A DNA stretch of 64,000 nucleotides from Solidesulfovibrio carbinoliphilus subsp. oakridgensis (GTDB taxonomy: Bacteria > Desulfobacterota > Desulfovibrionia > Desulfovibrionales > Desulfovibrionaceae), in the NCBI RefSeq assembly GCF_000177215.2, contig NZ_CM001368.1, forward strand, positions 1,550,001 through 1,614,000. The letters are read 5' to 3'. Positions within the stretch are counted from its first letter, which is position 1. Every line of letters starts with the position of its first letter. Of the stretch, positions 9,122 to 17,747 are shown piece by piece. The position numbers were made by a program, and so were the translations under genes. Below the pieces are notes generated by a model. That model saw only the letters and a program-made list of their open reading frames with translations. It made no database searches and was not told the origin of the DNA.

Positions 9122-9844
9122 TCATTCGCCTCCTTTGACCACGGTGCCGACCGGTTCGCCGGCCAGCACCCGGGTAAGGTTGCCCGGGGTGAACATGTTA
9201 AAGACCACGATGGGCAGGTTGTTGTCCATGGCCAGGGTGATGGCCGTGGCGTCCATGACCCGAAGCCGCTTCCCGAGGACGTCCATGTAGGTCAGTTCGT
9301 CGAATTTGACGGCATCGGCGTGCTTGACCGGGTCCTTGTCGTAGACGCCGTCGACCTTGGTTCCCTTGAGGATGGCCTCGGTTTTGAGTTCCATGGCCCG
9401 AAGCGCCGCGGCCGTGTCCGTGGTGAAGTACGGATTGCCGGTGCCGGCGGCGCAGATGACCACCCGTCCCTTTTCCAGGTGCCGCAATGCCCGGCGGCGG
9501 ATGTAGGGCTCGCAGACCTCCTGCATGGTGATGGCCGACATGACCCGGGTGGACATGCCCTGCTTCTCCAGGGCCTCCTGCACGGCCAGGGCGTTTAGGA
9601 CCGTGGCCAGCATGCCCATGTAGTCGGCCGAGGCCCGGTCCATGCCGGCGGCCTGGTCCGAGACGCCCCGGAAGATGTTGCCGCCGCCGATGACCAGGGA
9701 GATCCTGGCCCCGGCCGCGGCCGCCTGGGCGATCTCCCGGGCGAAATTGGTGATGGTCTGGTTGTCGATCCCGAAAGGACGCCCCCCGGCCAACGCCTCG
9801 CCGCTTATCTTAAGCAAAACCTGGGAAAACCGCAAATTCGACAT
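9122..9844 (-). CDS. pyrH: UMP kinase
   Basis: 240 residues. It phosphorylates UMP to UDP in pyrimidine synthesis (amino acid kinase family, hexameric, allosteric). Motifs: LLKISGEAL at the N-terminus, [24 protein letters not shown], and [17 protein letters not shown]. The ATG at 9844 follows a GAGGTG site. A strong terminator lies between tsf and this gene, so it may have its own promoter as well as read-through. Confidence 0.97.
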   Translation of the reverse strand: MSNLRFSQVLLKISGEALAGGRPFGIDNQTITNFAREIAQAAAAGARISLVIGGGNIFRGVSDQAAGMDRASADYMGMLATVLNALAVQEALEKQGMSTRVMSAITMQEVCEPYIRRRALRHLEKGRVVICAAGTGNPYFTTDTAAALRAMELKTEAILKGTKVDGVYDKDPVKHADAVKFDELTYMDVLGKRLRVMDATAITLAMDNNLPIVVFNMFTPGNLTRVLAGEPVGTVVKGGE

Positions 9845-9910
9845 GGAGCACCTCGTGAGAAGGAGTGGACGGAAACCAGGGGGAACGCCGGCGGGCCGAC
9901 ACCGTACCCC

Positions 9911-9938
9911 AAAAAAAACGGGCCTTTCGGCCCGTTTT
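9911..9938 (-). terminator. Intrinsic terminator downstream of tsf
   Basis: On the minus strand AAAACGGGCC-GAAA-GGCCCGTTTT forms a 10-bp stem with a GAAA tetraloop and a T-rich tail. It sits between tsf (stop at 9958) and pyrH (start at 9844) and should separate rpsB-tsf from pyrH-frr-uppS, at least partly. Confidence 0.9.
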
Positions 9939-9957
9939 CCGGTCGGTGCGCGACGGC

Positions 9958-10560
9958 CTAGGCGTCCTCGCCCAGGGCCATGCGCGTAAAGCGCCCGATC
10001 TGGACGTTCTCGCCGAGAACGCCCACGAGCTCGTTTAACAGATCCCTGATCGAGACCTTGTCGTCCTTGATGAACGGCTGGTCGAGCAGGCAGATTTCCT
10101 TGTAGAACTTTTTGACGCGGCCATCGACGATCTTCTCGGCAATGGCTTCGGGCTTGCCCTCTTCCATGGCCTGGTGCTTGAAGATCTCTTTTTCCTTGGC
10201 CAGCATGTCGGCCGGGACTTCTTCCGGGCCGAGGCAGACGGGATTGGCGGCCGCGATCTGCATGGCCACGTTTTTCGCGAACTCCTGGAACCGCTCGGAC
10301 CGGGCCACGAAGTCGGTCTCGCACTTGATCTCGACCATCACCCCGATCTTGCCGGTGGAGTGGATATAGGAGCCAATGACGCCCTCGCTCGTGGCGCGGC
10401 CGGCCCGCTTCTGGGCCTTGGACAGGCCCTTCTCGCGCAGCCAGGCGACGGCTTTTTCCTCGTCGCAGCCGCACTCGGCCAGGGCCTTCTTGCAATCCAT
10501 CATGCCCGCGCCGGTCTTGTCGCGCAGGGCTTTCACGGAACTGGCGGTAATATCGGCCAT
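9958..10560 (-). CDS. tsf: Elongation factor Ts (short form)
   Basis: 200 residues, shorter than the roughly 280 of E. coli, as in the short EF-Ts type found in several phyla. It is the nucleotide exchange factor for EF-Tu. The N-terminal UBA-like domain carries [18 protein letters not shown], and the core signature is [14 protein letters not shown]. The C-terminal part ends MALGEDA. The start at 10560 follows GGAGGACCTCCCC-like sequence 12 bases after the rpsB stop. Confidence 0.97.
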   Translation of the reverse strand: MADITASSVKALRDKTGAGMMDCKKALAECGCDEEKAVAWLREKGLSKAQKRAGRATSEGVIGSYIHSTGKIGVMVEIKCETDFVARSERFQEFAKNVAMQIAAANPVCLGPEEVPADMLAKEKEIFKHQAMEEGKPEAIAEKIVDGRVKKFYKEICLLDQPFIKDDKVSIRDLLNELVGVLGENVQIGRFTRMALGEDA

Positions 10561-10572
10561 GGGGAGGTCCTC

Positions 10573-11394
10573 CTAGTCTTCGGTGGTTTCGGAAGCGGTT
10601 TCAGGAGCGGCCGGCGCAGGGGCGGGCGCGGCAGGGGCTTCAGCGGCGGTCGCGGCCTCAGGCTCGGACTCGGGCAGCTGGTCCTTGTCGAAATCCGGCT
10701 CCGCATCCTTGTTCTGGGCAGCACCCTCGAGGCAGGCCTCGGCGATGCTGGTGGCGAAAAGCTTGATGGCCCGGATGGCGTCGTCGTTGCCCGGGATGAC
10801 GTGGTCGATGACGTCCGGATCGCAGTTGGTGTCGACCACGGCCACGATGGGGATGCCGAGCTTGCGGCATTCCTGGACCGCGATCTCCTCGCGCTTGGGG
10901 TCGATGATGAACGCGGCCTGGGGCAGGCGGTCCATGTTCTTGATGCCGCCAAGCGTGGCGTTGAGCTTCTCCACCTCGCGGCCCATCATGACGATTTCCT
11001 TTTTGGGGAACTTCTTGATGGAGCCGTCCTCGAACATGCGCTCGAGGTTTTTCAGGCGGTCGATGCTCTTCTTGATGGTCTGAAAGTTGGTGAGCATGCC
11101 GCCCATCCAACGGTTGGTGACGAAAAACTGTCCGGCGCGCTCGGCTTCCTTTTTCACCGACTCCTGGGCTTGGCGCTTGGTGCCGACGAAGATCACGCGG
11201 CCGCCGCCGGCCACGATGTCGGCCACGTAGTCGTGGGCCTTCTGGTAGAGTTTGACGGTCTGCTGGAGGTCGATGATATGGATGCCGTTTCTGGCGCCGA
11301 AAATGAACGGGCGCATCTTGGGGTTCCAACGGCGGGTCTGGTGCCCGAAGTGGACGCCGGTCTCCAGAAGCTGTTTCATGGTCACGTAAGGCAT
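10573..11394 (-). CDS. rpsB: 30S ribosomal protein S2
   Basis: 273 residues. Family signatures include [33 protein letters not shown] and [20 protein letters not shown]-terminal tail of about 45 residues rich in Ala, Pro and Glu ([11 protein letters not shown]-like) extends beyond the conserved core; such tails are common in this lineage and probably disordered. The start at 11394 follows AAGGAGTC. It heads the operon with tsf. Confidence 0.97.
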   Translation of the reverse strand: MPYVTMKQLLETGVHFGHQTRRWNPKMRPFIFGARNGIHIIDLQQTVKLYQKAHDYVADIVAGGGRVIFVGTKRQAQESVKKEAERAGQFFVTNRWMGGMLTNFQTIKKSIDRLKNLERMFEDGSIKKFPKKEIVMMGREVEKLNATLGGIKNMDRLPQAAFIIDPKREEIAVQECRKLGIPIVAVVDTNCDPDVIDHVIPGNDDAIRAIKLFATSIAEACLEGAAQNKDAEPDFDKDQLPESEPEAATAAEAPAAPAPAPAAPETASETTED

Positions 11395-11491
11395 GGGGAC
11401 TCCTTGGGTTTTCCCTCCGCTTCGCCGGCGAGCCACCGGACCGTCCGGCACCCAAGTCAGGGGCGAAGCGTGTGTGTTTGACGAACAGCGG

Positions 11492-11520
11492 CTTGTAGTC
11501 CGGTTCAGGGAAAAAGGCAA
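11492..11520 (-). promoter_or_regulatory. Possible sigma-70 promoter for rpsB-tsf
   Basis: On the minus strand TTGCCT (11520-11515) and TACAAG (11497-11492) are separated by exactly 17 bases. This would give a leader of about 90 nt before rpsB. Each box matches four of six consensus positions. No other candidate stands out in the 218-bp gap. Confidence 0.4.
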
Positions 11521-11612
11521 GCCCCGAACCTCGGAAAAATCCACCCGCCCGGCACCGGGCGGCAGCCGGCAAGGCGGGCGGCGTCGGGAGGAAACGGCCG
11601 GGAGGCGGCCCG

Positions 11613-12386
11613 CTATTGCAGGGGTGCGGCCTCGGCCTCGGCCAGGACGGCGTTGATGAGCACGCCCACCTCGTCGATTTCCACCCGGACCTCGTCGCCC
11701 GGGGAGAGGGCCCCGCCGCCGGCCGGGGAACCGGAGAGGACCACGTCGCCGGGCAAAAGCGTCATGATGGAGGAGACGAAGCTCACCAGGGCCAGGGGAC
11801 CGACCACCATGTCGCCGGTGCCCTCCTCCTGGACCAGACGGTCGTTGATGCGAAGGCGCAGGCCGAGGTCAGACGGGTCGGCCACGGTGGTCTCGATCCA
11901 GGGGCCGATGGGGGCAAAGGTGTCAAACCCCTTGGCCCGGCCAAGGGGCTCGTCCAGGCCGCGCAGGTCCCCGGCCGTGACGTCGTTGGCGCAGCTGTAG
12001 CCGAAAAGGCAGCGCAACACGTTTTCCGGGGCCACGTTACGACAGGTCCGGCCGATGACGATGGCCAGCTCGGCAAAGGCCTCGACCCGGCCGGCCGCCC
12101 GGGGCAGCACGATGCCCTGGCCGCTGCCGATGACGGCCGAGGGCGGCTTCAAAAAAAGCATGGGCGCGTCGGACGGGTCGCGGCCGAGTTCCCGCAACCG
12201 GCTGCGGAAATTGCCCGCCGCGCAGACCACCTTGGACGGCGACACCGGCGGCAGGACCTGGAGTTCGGCCAGGGGAATGGGGTCCGGCAGGCCGAGCGAC
12301 CGGTCCAGGCAGCGCACCGCGGCCTCCTCCAACAGGAGTTGTCCGTAAAACGTCGCCCCGCCCCGGCGCACACGCAGCACTTTCAT
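11613..12386 (-). CDS. Fumarylacetoacetate hydrolase (FAH) family protein
   Basis: 257 residues. FAH-fold enzymes cleave C-C bonds of beta-diketo acids or decarboxylate oxaloacetate-like compounds using a divalent metal. Visible: [15 protein letters not shown] (start of the catalytic domain), [18 protein letters not shown], the metal-binding [26 protein letters not shown] with [13 protein letters not shown], and [19 protein letters not shown]. The specific substrate cannot be named. It starts 144 bp after the rnj stop and may be co-transcribed with rnj on the minus strand. Confidence 0.88.
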   Translation of the reverse strand: MKVLRVRRGGATFYGQLLLEEAAVRCLDRSLGLPDPIPLAELQVLPPVSPSKVVCAAGNFRSRLRELGRDPSDAPMLFLKPPSAVIGSGQGIVLPRAAGRVEAFAELAIVIGRTCRNVAPENVLRCLFGYSCANDVTAGDLRGLDEPLGRAKGFDTFAPIGPWIETTVADPSDLGLRLRINDRLVQEEGTGDMVVGPLALVSFVSSIMTLLPGDVVLSGSPAGGGALSPGDEVRVEIDEVGVLINAVLAEAEAAPLQ

Positions 12387-12530
12387 GGTCCAGGGCCTCC
12401 TTGCGGCGGCCTCCGGGCCGCCCGCGAACCGCTCGAGCTTCGTGTTCCCAGCGTTCGCGCAGACATGTTTTCGCGAACCCGGGCAAGAACAACACCTATT
12501 CTCCCAAAACCCGGCGCATTTTCGAGGACG

Positions 12531-14186
12531 CTACAGGGTGATGACCAGGGGCACGACCACGGGATCGCGTTCCAGGACCTTGCGGAAAAAGCGGCGCAGG
12601 GCCGAGCGGATGCGTTCCTTGAGCAGGTCGGACTGGCCCGGAGGCACGTTTTCGTAGATGTCGAGCACGATGCACTTGGCGTCTTCCAACACGTGGCTGT
12701 AGTGCTGCTCGAAGACGAAGCCCTTGGACAGGATGTTGGGGCCAAAGGTCAGTTCCCCGGACTTCTCGTCCACGACCATGACCACGATGACGAGCCCCTC
12801 GCCGGCCAGGAGCTGGCGTTCCTTGAGCACCGTCACCCCGACGTCGCCGACACCCTTGCCGTCCACGTAGATGTGCTCGACCGGGATCGGGTCTTCGAGC
12901 CGGATGAGCCCGTTTTTGAAGGTGACGGGCTGGCCGTCCTCGATGACCAGGGCCCGCTCCGGGGCCACGCCGCAGTCCACGGCGATGCGGGAGTGCTTGA
13001 CCAGGTGGCGGTATTCGCCGTGGACCGGGATGAAGAACTTGGGGGCCACGGTTTCGAGCATGAGCCGCAGTTCCGCGCCGTGGGCGTGGCCCGAGGCGTG
13101 GATGGCCTGGACCCGCTCGTAGAGGACCTCGGCCCCGAGCTTGTAGAGGCGGTTGATGAGCCTGGTTATGGCCCGGACGTTGCCCGGGATGAATCGCGAG
13201 GACAGGATGACCGTGTCGCCCTTGTGGACCTTGATCTGGCGGTGCTCGCCGTAGGCCAGGCGGGAGAGGGCCGAAAGCGGCTCGCCCTGGGAGCCGGTCA
13301 CGAGCAGGACCACCTGGTGGTCGGGCAGGCCCGGCAGGTCGTCGAGGCTGGCCTCGGTCCCTTCGGGCACGCGCAGGTGCCCCAGGTCGCGGGCGATCTC
13401 GATATTGGAAAAAAGGCTCTTGCCCGAGACCGCGACCTTGCGGCCCGTGGCGTGGGCCAGGTCGTAGACCTCCTGCATCCGCTGGATGTGGCTGGAAAAC
13501 AGCGTGACCACGATCCGCCCGGGGGCGTCGGTGAAGATGTCGGCCAGGGCGGATTTGATCTCGCGTTCGGTCAGCGCGAACCCGTCGCGCTCGGCATTGG
13601 TCGAGTCGGACATGAGGAGCAGGACGCCGGGCTCGGCAAAGGCCTTTATGGCCGGCAGGTCGGTGGCGTGGCCGTCCATGGGATTGCGGTCGATCTTGAA
13701 GTCCCCGGTGTGGACGATCCGGCCGGCCGGCGTCTCGATGCCCAGGGCATACCCGTGGACGATGGAGTGGCAGACCGGAAAGAAGGTGATCCTGAAATCG
13801 CCAAGCGTGAGGGTCTGCCCGCCGGAGACCGGCTCGAACCGGGTGAATTCCTTGAGGCTGTGCTCGTCGAGCTTCTTGGCGGCCAGGGCCAGCGTGAACT
13901 TCGAGCCGTAAAGCGGCGCGTCGCAGGACCGCATGAGCCACGGCAGGGCCCCGATGTGGTCCTCGTGGCCGTGGGTCAGGATGATGCCCTTGAGCTTGTC
14001 CTTGTTGGCCAGGATGAAGTCGAAGCGCGGAATGACCACATCGATGCCGAACAGGGAATCGTCCGGAAACATCAGGCCGCAGTCCACGACGATCATGGAA
14101 TCGCCGGACACCAGGGCCATGCAGTTGAGACCGATCTCTCCGAGGCCGCCGAGGGGATAGAGGGTCACGGCGGACGTTTGATTCAT
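12531..14186 (-). CDS. rnj: Ribonuclease J
   Basis: 551 residues: a metallo-beta-lactamase and beta-CASP ribonuclease for RNA decay and 5' processing. It has LGGLGEIGLNCMAL at the start, the zinc motif LTHGHEDHIGALPWL, HSIVHGYALGIETPAG with HTGDFKIDRNP, MSDSTNAERDG, the beta-CASP part VLLVTGSQGEPLSALSR with FIPGN, and FIPVHGEYRHLVKH. The ATG at 14186 is chosen over an in-frame one 39 bases upstream, because it follows CCAGGAGATG and overlaps the preceding stop as ATGA. It is coupled to the upstream acyltransferase gene. Confidence 0.95.
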   Translation of the reverse strand: MNQTSAVTLYPLGGLGEIGLNCMALVSGDSMIVVDCGLMFPDDSLFGIDVVIPRFDFILANKDKLKGIILTHGHEDHIGALPWLMRSCDAPLYGSKFTLALAAKKLDEHSLKEFTRFEPVSGGQTLTLGDFRITFFPVCHSIVHGYALGIETPAGRIVHTGDFKIDRNPMDGHATDLPAIKAFAEPGVLLLMSDSTNAERDGFALTEREIKSALADIFTDAPGRIVVTLFSSHIQRMQEVYDLAHATGRKVAVSGKSLFSNIEIARDLGHLRVPEGTEASLDDLPGLPDHQVVLLVTGSQGEPLSALSRLAYGEHRQIKVHKGDTVILSSRFIPGNVRAITRLINRLYKLGAEVLYERVQAIHASGHAHGAELRLMLETVAPKFFIPVHGEYRHLVKHSRIAVDCGVAPERALVIEDGQPVTFKNGLIRLEDPIPVEHIYVDGKGVGDVGVTVLKERQLLAGEGLVIVVMVVDEKSGELTFGPNILSKGFVFEQHYSHVLEDAKCIVLDIYENVPPGQSDLLKERIRSALRRFFRKVLERDPVVVPLVITL

Positions 14187-14899
14187 GGGCGCATCTCCTG
14201 GTAGGCCCCATCCATGCGGGCCCAAAGGTCGTTTTTAAAAGCTTCACGCTCCTTGAGCGTGTACGAGGCGTGAGGATCGAAGGGGGGCAGGGCCCGCACG
14301 GTCACGACACCCGGCCGGACCCGGCGGCCGTGCTTGGACAAAAGCGCTCCGGACCCGGTGACGATGACCGGGGCGACCTTGGCCCGGCACTTGAGGGCCA
14401 CGATCATGCCACCGGTCTTGAACTCGCCCAGGCGGGCATAATCGAGGGACCGCGTGCCTTCGGGAAAAACCAGCAGCCCGATGCCCCGGGAGACCAAATC
14501 CGCGGCCTCCTGGATCGACTCCATGGCCTTGCGCCGGTTTTGCCGGTCAATAGCCACGTGCCCCATGCGGCGCATGGCCGGGCCGAAGACGGGGATGGCG
14601 AAAAGGCTTTCCTTGGCCAGGAACCGGAAGTTGTACCGGGAAAGGGCGGCAAAGAGAATCGGAATATCCATGTGGCTCTGATGGTTGGCCATGAAAATAT
14701 ACACGCCCTCCGGGTCCAGGGCCGCAAGATCGGCCTCGACGCGCACCCCGGCGCACCACAGAAGCGCCCTGGCCCACTGGCACTCGCACCAGTGGGACAA
14801 ACGGCCGTCCGAGCCCACGCGGGCGAAAAGCCAGCACAGGGCGCTGAAAAAAAAGGTCAGGGGCACCACGCAGAGCGTAAAAAGAAGGGATCGGATCAT
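14183..14899 (-). CDS. 1-acyl-sn-glycerol-3-phosphate acyltransferase (PlsC-like)
   Basis: 238 residues. It acylates lysophosphatidic acid, or a related acceptor, at the membrane. One N-terminal membrane segment (MIRSLLFTLCVVPLTFFFSA) precedes the acyltransferase motifs: ANHQSHMDIP (the H-x4-D catalytic pair), the RFLAKESLFAIPVFGP region, VFPEGTRS, and VAPVIVTGSG. The chosen ATG is 14899, after GGAAGA; an in-frame ATG at 14923 would add eight residues. Its stop overlaps the rnj start (ATGA), an arrangement that couples their translation. Confidence 0.9.
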   Translation of the reverse strand: MIRSLLFTLCVVPLTFFFSALCWLFARVGSDGRLSHWCECQWARALLWCAGVRVEADLAALDPEGVYIFMANHQSHMDIPILFAALSRYNFRFLAKESLFAIPVFGPAMRRMGHVAIDRQNRRKAMESIQEAADLVSRGIGLLVFPEGTRSLDYARLGEFKTGGMIVALKCRAKVAPVIVTGSGALLSKHGRRVRPGVVTVRALPPFDPHASYTLKEREAFKNDLWARMDGAYQEMRP

Positions 14900-15405
14900 G
14901 CTGTCTTCTTCCGTGTCTTCCATGCTCCGGCCGGGGGAAAAGGCCGGGCGGCTTCGCATAGTAGTGGCGGCGGCTGAAAAAATCCAGCCTCGCGGCGGGC
15001 CTGGCGATCTTTCCGGCCCTGCCGCCAGCCTTGCATCGGTTTTTCTTTTTTGGCAACACCCGTTTCGGCGGCCCGGCTTCGCGGCCGGACGCAAAAGGGC
15101 GTGCCATGAAAAGAGGCCTCGTCGACGACGATCCTCGTGCACGCGTCACCCTGTCGCCACCCGGTCGCGTTACGGAGCATGCGCCTGGGAGGACAACGGC
15201 CACGACGGGTTGGAGCGTTTCCGGACAGCCCTGGACGCGGGACCTTCCTTTGACCTGGCCCTTGGGGTTGATCTGACACGGTTTCTCCTCCTTTTTTTTC
15301 AAAAAGGATTTTACAACGCCACAAAGAGCGGATACCCCTGGGCTATGGTCCCCTGTTGCGCCACGCGCCCCAAAGGCGCGAGGCCATTCCCAAAGGAGGG
15401 TTTTC
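14900..15405. other. Divergent intergenic region, nothing recognised
   Basis: This 506-bp gap between divergent genes has no credible coding frame. It should hold the promoters for the acyltransferase-rnj pair and for the CBM48 gene. A T-rich run at 15289-15302 and the strong AAAGGAGGG binding site at about 15390-15400 are the only features I see. Confidence 0.5.
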
Positions 15406-15714
15406 ATGTCGCTGAAAAAAAAGCTTCTGAAAAGCAAGCCCATCTGCAAAGTGACCTTCGTCCTGTCCAAGGAACAGGCCAGGGACGCGAGCAACGTCCA
15501 TCTGGTCGGCGAGTTCAACGGCTGGGAAGTGGGCGTCGCGGCCATGCGCAAGCAGAAAGACGGCTCCTTCACCGCCACCCTTGACCTGCCGACCGGCCGC
15601 GAATACCAGTTTCGGTACCTGATCGATGGGGAGATCTGGATCAGCGACCCCGAGGCGGACAAGTACGCCTTCAGCCCGTTTGGCGACTGCGAGAATTCCG
15701 TGATCACGGTCTGA
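15406..15714 (+). CDS. Stand-alone CBM48 (isoamylase N-terminal/AMPK-beta-like) glycogen-binding domain protein
   Basis: 102 residues, essentially one domain. VTFVLSKEQARDASNVHLVGEFNGWE, then GSFTATLDLPTGREYQFRYLIDGE and NPEADKYA-like (SDPEADKYAFSPFGD), are the hallmarks of the early-set alpha-glucan binding domain. The Trp and Phe in EFNGW and YQFRYLIDG match sugar-contact positions of the family. No catalytic domain is attached, so it is likely a binding or regulatory protein for a glucan or sugar nucleotide. It is a single gene with a strong AAAGGAGGG site; the neighbours are a PlsC-like gene and a glycosyltransferase. Confidence 0.85.
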   Translation: MSLKKKLLKSKPICKVTFVLSKEQARDASNVHLVGEFNGWEVGVAAMRKQKDGSFTATLDLPTGREYQFRYLIDGEIWISDPEADKYAFSPFGDCENSVITV

Positions 15715-15918
15715 ACCGCGCCTTCGCGAAAAACGCCCGTTTTTCGCGGCAAGCGAGAAGTCCCTTCGCGTGCCCGCGCACGGCAAGAGGAGGGAATCTT
15801 CCCGGGCGCACGGCCGGCCGACCCTCGCGGACGGCCGCGTCAGCGGATTTCGGGGGCGTTTGCGGCGGTTTCCGCCGACGCGGAGCCTTGGCCTCGCGGC
15901 CCTTCCCCGGACCCGCGC

Positions 15919-17589
15919 ATGGCCCCCCGGATACCCACCGTCTGCTGCATCCACTCCGGCCTCGGGCCGGCCTTCGAGCGCCTCGGCGCCCGGGTCATGC
16001 ACCTCTCCCCGCCCCAGGGCGCGGCCAGCCTGCCCGAACTCCTGGCCACGCTCCCCGAACCGCCGGACCTGGTCCTCCACCAGGAAAACCTGGGCTGCCG
16101 GCTGGTCCTGACCGATCTCGACGCCGCGCCCTGCCCCACCCTGTTCTGGGCCCTGGACCCGCACCTCAATTTCTTCTGGCAACGCCCGTATGCCCGGCTT
16201 TTTTCCGCCGTGGCCACCACCCAACCCCACCTGGCCGAAGCCTTTGCCCAGGCCTGCCCGGGCCGGACCGCCTGGGTGCCCTGGCATGGCCGGGCCCGGC
16301 CCCTGGCCCCCTTTTCCGGCCGGACCACTCCCCTGGCCTTCGTCGGCCGGCTCAGCCGACAGCGCCCGCGCCGGCGCTGGTTTGCCGACCACCTGGCCCG
16401 CTTCGGCCTGACGGTGCGCCAGGACGCCTTTGGCGAAGCCCTGGCCGCGGTCTACGACGCCGCCCGCCTGGGGCCCAACGAATCCATCGCCGGCGAGATC
16501 AACCTGCGGCTCTTCGAGGCGGCCTCCAGCGGCTGCCTGCCCGTGTCCGAACGCCAGCCCGAGGCCGTGGCCGAACTCTTCGTCCCGGACCGGGAGGCCC
16601 TCTACTACGACGATGTGCTGGAACTCGACGACCGCCTCCGCTTCGCCCTGGCCCACCCCGGGCTGACCGAAAAAATGGGCCGGGCCGCCCATGCCGCCAT
16701 AAACGCCCGCCACCTGCCCGAACACCGGGCGGAGAGCCTCTGGGCCCTGGCCGAAACCGCCACCACGGGGGCGCGCGGCCCCGAGGCCCGGGCGGCCGAA
16801 GCCCTGACCCTCTACCACCTGCGCCGGGCCGGCCACCTGGCCCTGCCCCGGGACATGGTCTGGCGGCGGCTGTCAGCCGCGCCGGACACGCCGGAGATCA
16901 TGGCCGCCCGCATCCAGATGGGACTCACCGGCGGCGACCGCGAGGCCGTGCTGCGGCTGGCCGGGCTGTGCCTGTCCCGGCCGGAGCTGGCCCGGGACCC
17001 GGTCGTGGGCGCGGCCTGCGCCCTGGCCGCCTGCCGCCTGGGCGAAGTCGAGGTAGCCAAGCGGGCCTATGTGGCCGTGATCGGGGCCACGGGCCGGCGC
17101 GATGCCCCCCGGCTGGCCGGCGAACGCGACTACCTGCTCTTTTTCGCCGACACCCTGGCCGCCGCCGGCTTCCTGGCCGCGCCAGGCATGGTCTTTGACC
17201 CGAAAATCCACCTGCCGGACAATGCGGCCCAGTGCCTGTTCGCGGCCCGGGACCTCTGTCCCGGGGATCTCGAGATCGAACGGCGCCTGGAAGCGCTCCT
17301 GCGCCGCCTGCCCGGCACGTCCGTTACGCGGGTGGGGCTTCTCTCCCGTTTGACGCTCCACAAGCCCGACGACTGGTCGCTCGGCCTGGAACTGGGGCTG
17401 GCCAATTTGCAGGCTTTCCGGCTGGAGGCGGGCCTGGAGGAAATCCGTCTGGCCGGGGCCACGGCCGCGCGCCAGGGCCAGGACGCCCGCTTCGCCCGCC
17501 GCCTGGCCCTGGCCGACCCGGCAGGCAGAATACGCAAGGCCTTCGCCCAGGAAACCGGGACTCCACCCCGGACCCCGCCAGGGGAATGA
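15919..17589 (+). CDS. Glycosyltransferase, CgeB/GT4-like
   Basis: 556 residues. The N-terminal half lacks an obvious Rossmann signature but reads like the CgeB-type family (LFWALDPHLNFFW, then FVGRLSRQRPRRRWF). The donor-binding part follows: LGPNESIAGEINLRLFEAASSGCLPVSE with EALYYDD, the Glyco_trans_1_2 pattern. The last 250 residues are helical, TPR-like Ala/Leu-rich sequence of unknown role. The final codons and the stop lie inside an intergenic palindromic repeat (from 17562), so the last residues (TPPRTPPGE) are repeat-encoded. It heads a three-gene glycan locus. Confidence 0.72.
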   Translation: MAPRIPTVCCIHSGLGPAFERLGARVMHLSPPQGAASLPELLATLPEPPDLVLHQENLGCRLVLTDLDAAPCPTLFWALDPHLNFFWQRPYARLFSAVATTQPHLAEAFAQACPGRTAWVPWHGRARPLAPFSGRTTPLAFVGRLSRQRPRRRWFADHLARFGLTVRQDAFGEALAAVYDAARLGPNESIAGEINLRLFEAASSGCLPVSERQPEAVAELFVPDREALYYDDVLELDDRLRFALAHPGLTEKMGRAAHAAINARHLPEHRAESLWALAETATTGARGPEARAAEALTLYHLRRAGHLALPRDMVWRRLSAAPDTPEIMAARIQMGLTGGDREAVLRLAGLCLSRPELARDPVVGAACALAACRLGEVEVAKRAYVAVIGATGRRDAPRLAGERDYLLFFADTLAAAGFLAAPGMVFDPKIHLPDNAAQCLFAARDLCPGDLEIERRLEALLRRLPGTSVTRVGLLSRLTLHKPDDWSLGLELGLANLQAFRLEAGLEEIRLAGATAARQGQDARFARRLALADPAGRIRKAFAQETGTPPRTPPGE

Positions 17590-17740
17590 TTCCCCCGGGC
17601 CCCTCCACGGTTTACAAACGTCCCCCTCTCCCAAGGCGGCAAAAGTGCGATCGGTCCCATGAACAGAAAACGTGTCCCATCCCCACCACGCCCGGGGGGT
17701 CCGGGGGGGGTGGAAAATCCCCCCCGGCCGCCGGAGGCAT
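17562..17740. repeat. Head-to-head pair of GC-rich palindromic repeats
   Basis: Two repeat modules with palindromic cores (AGGGGAATGATTCCCCC at about 17579-17595, and GGGGGTGGAAAATCCCCCC at 17704-17725) face each other across about 80 bp of plain sequence. The left module contains the stop codon of the upstream glycosyltransferase. The right module ends CCGCCGGAGGCAT, whose GGAGG serves as ribosome-binding site of the next gene. No long hairpin lies between them here. Confidence 0.75.
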
Positions 17741-17747
17741 GTTCCCC

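Noticed and set aside
12496-14247. A 583-codon second minus frame over rnj
   Set aside because: Arg/Pro/Gly-rich shadow; the RNase J frame has the HGHEDH motif and correct start.
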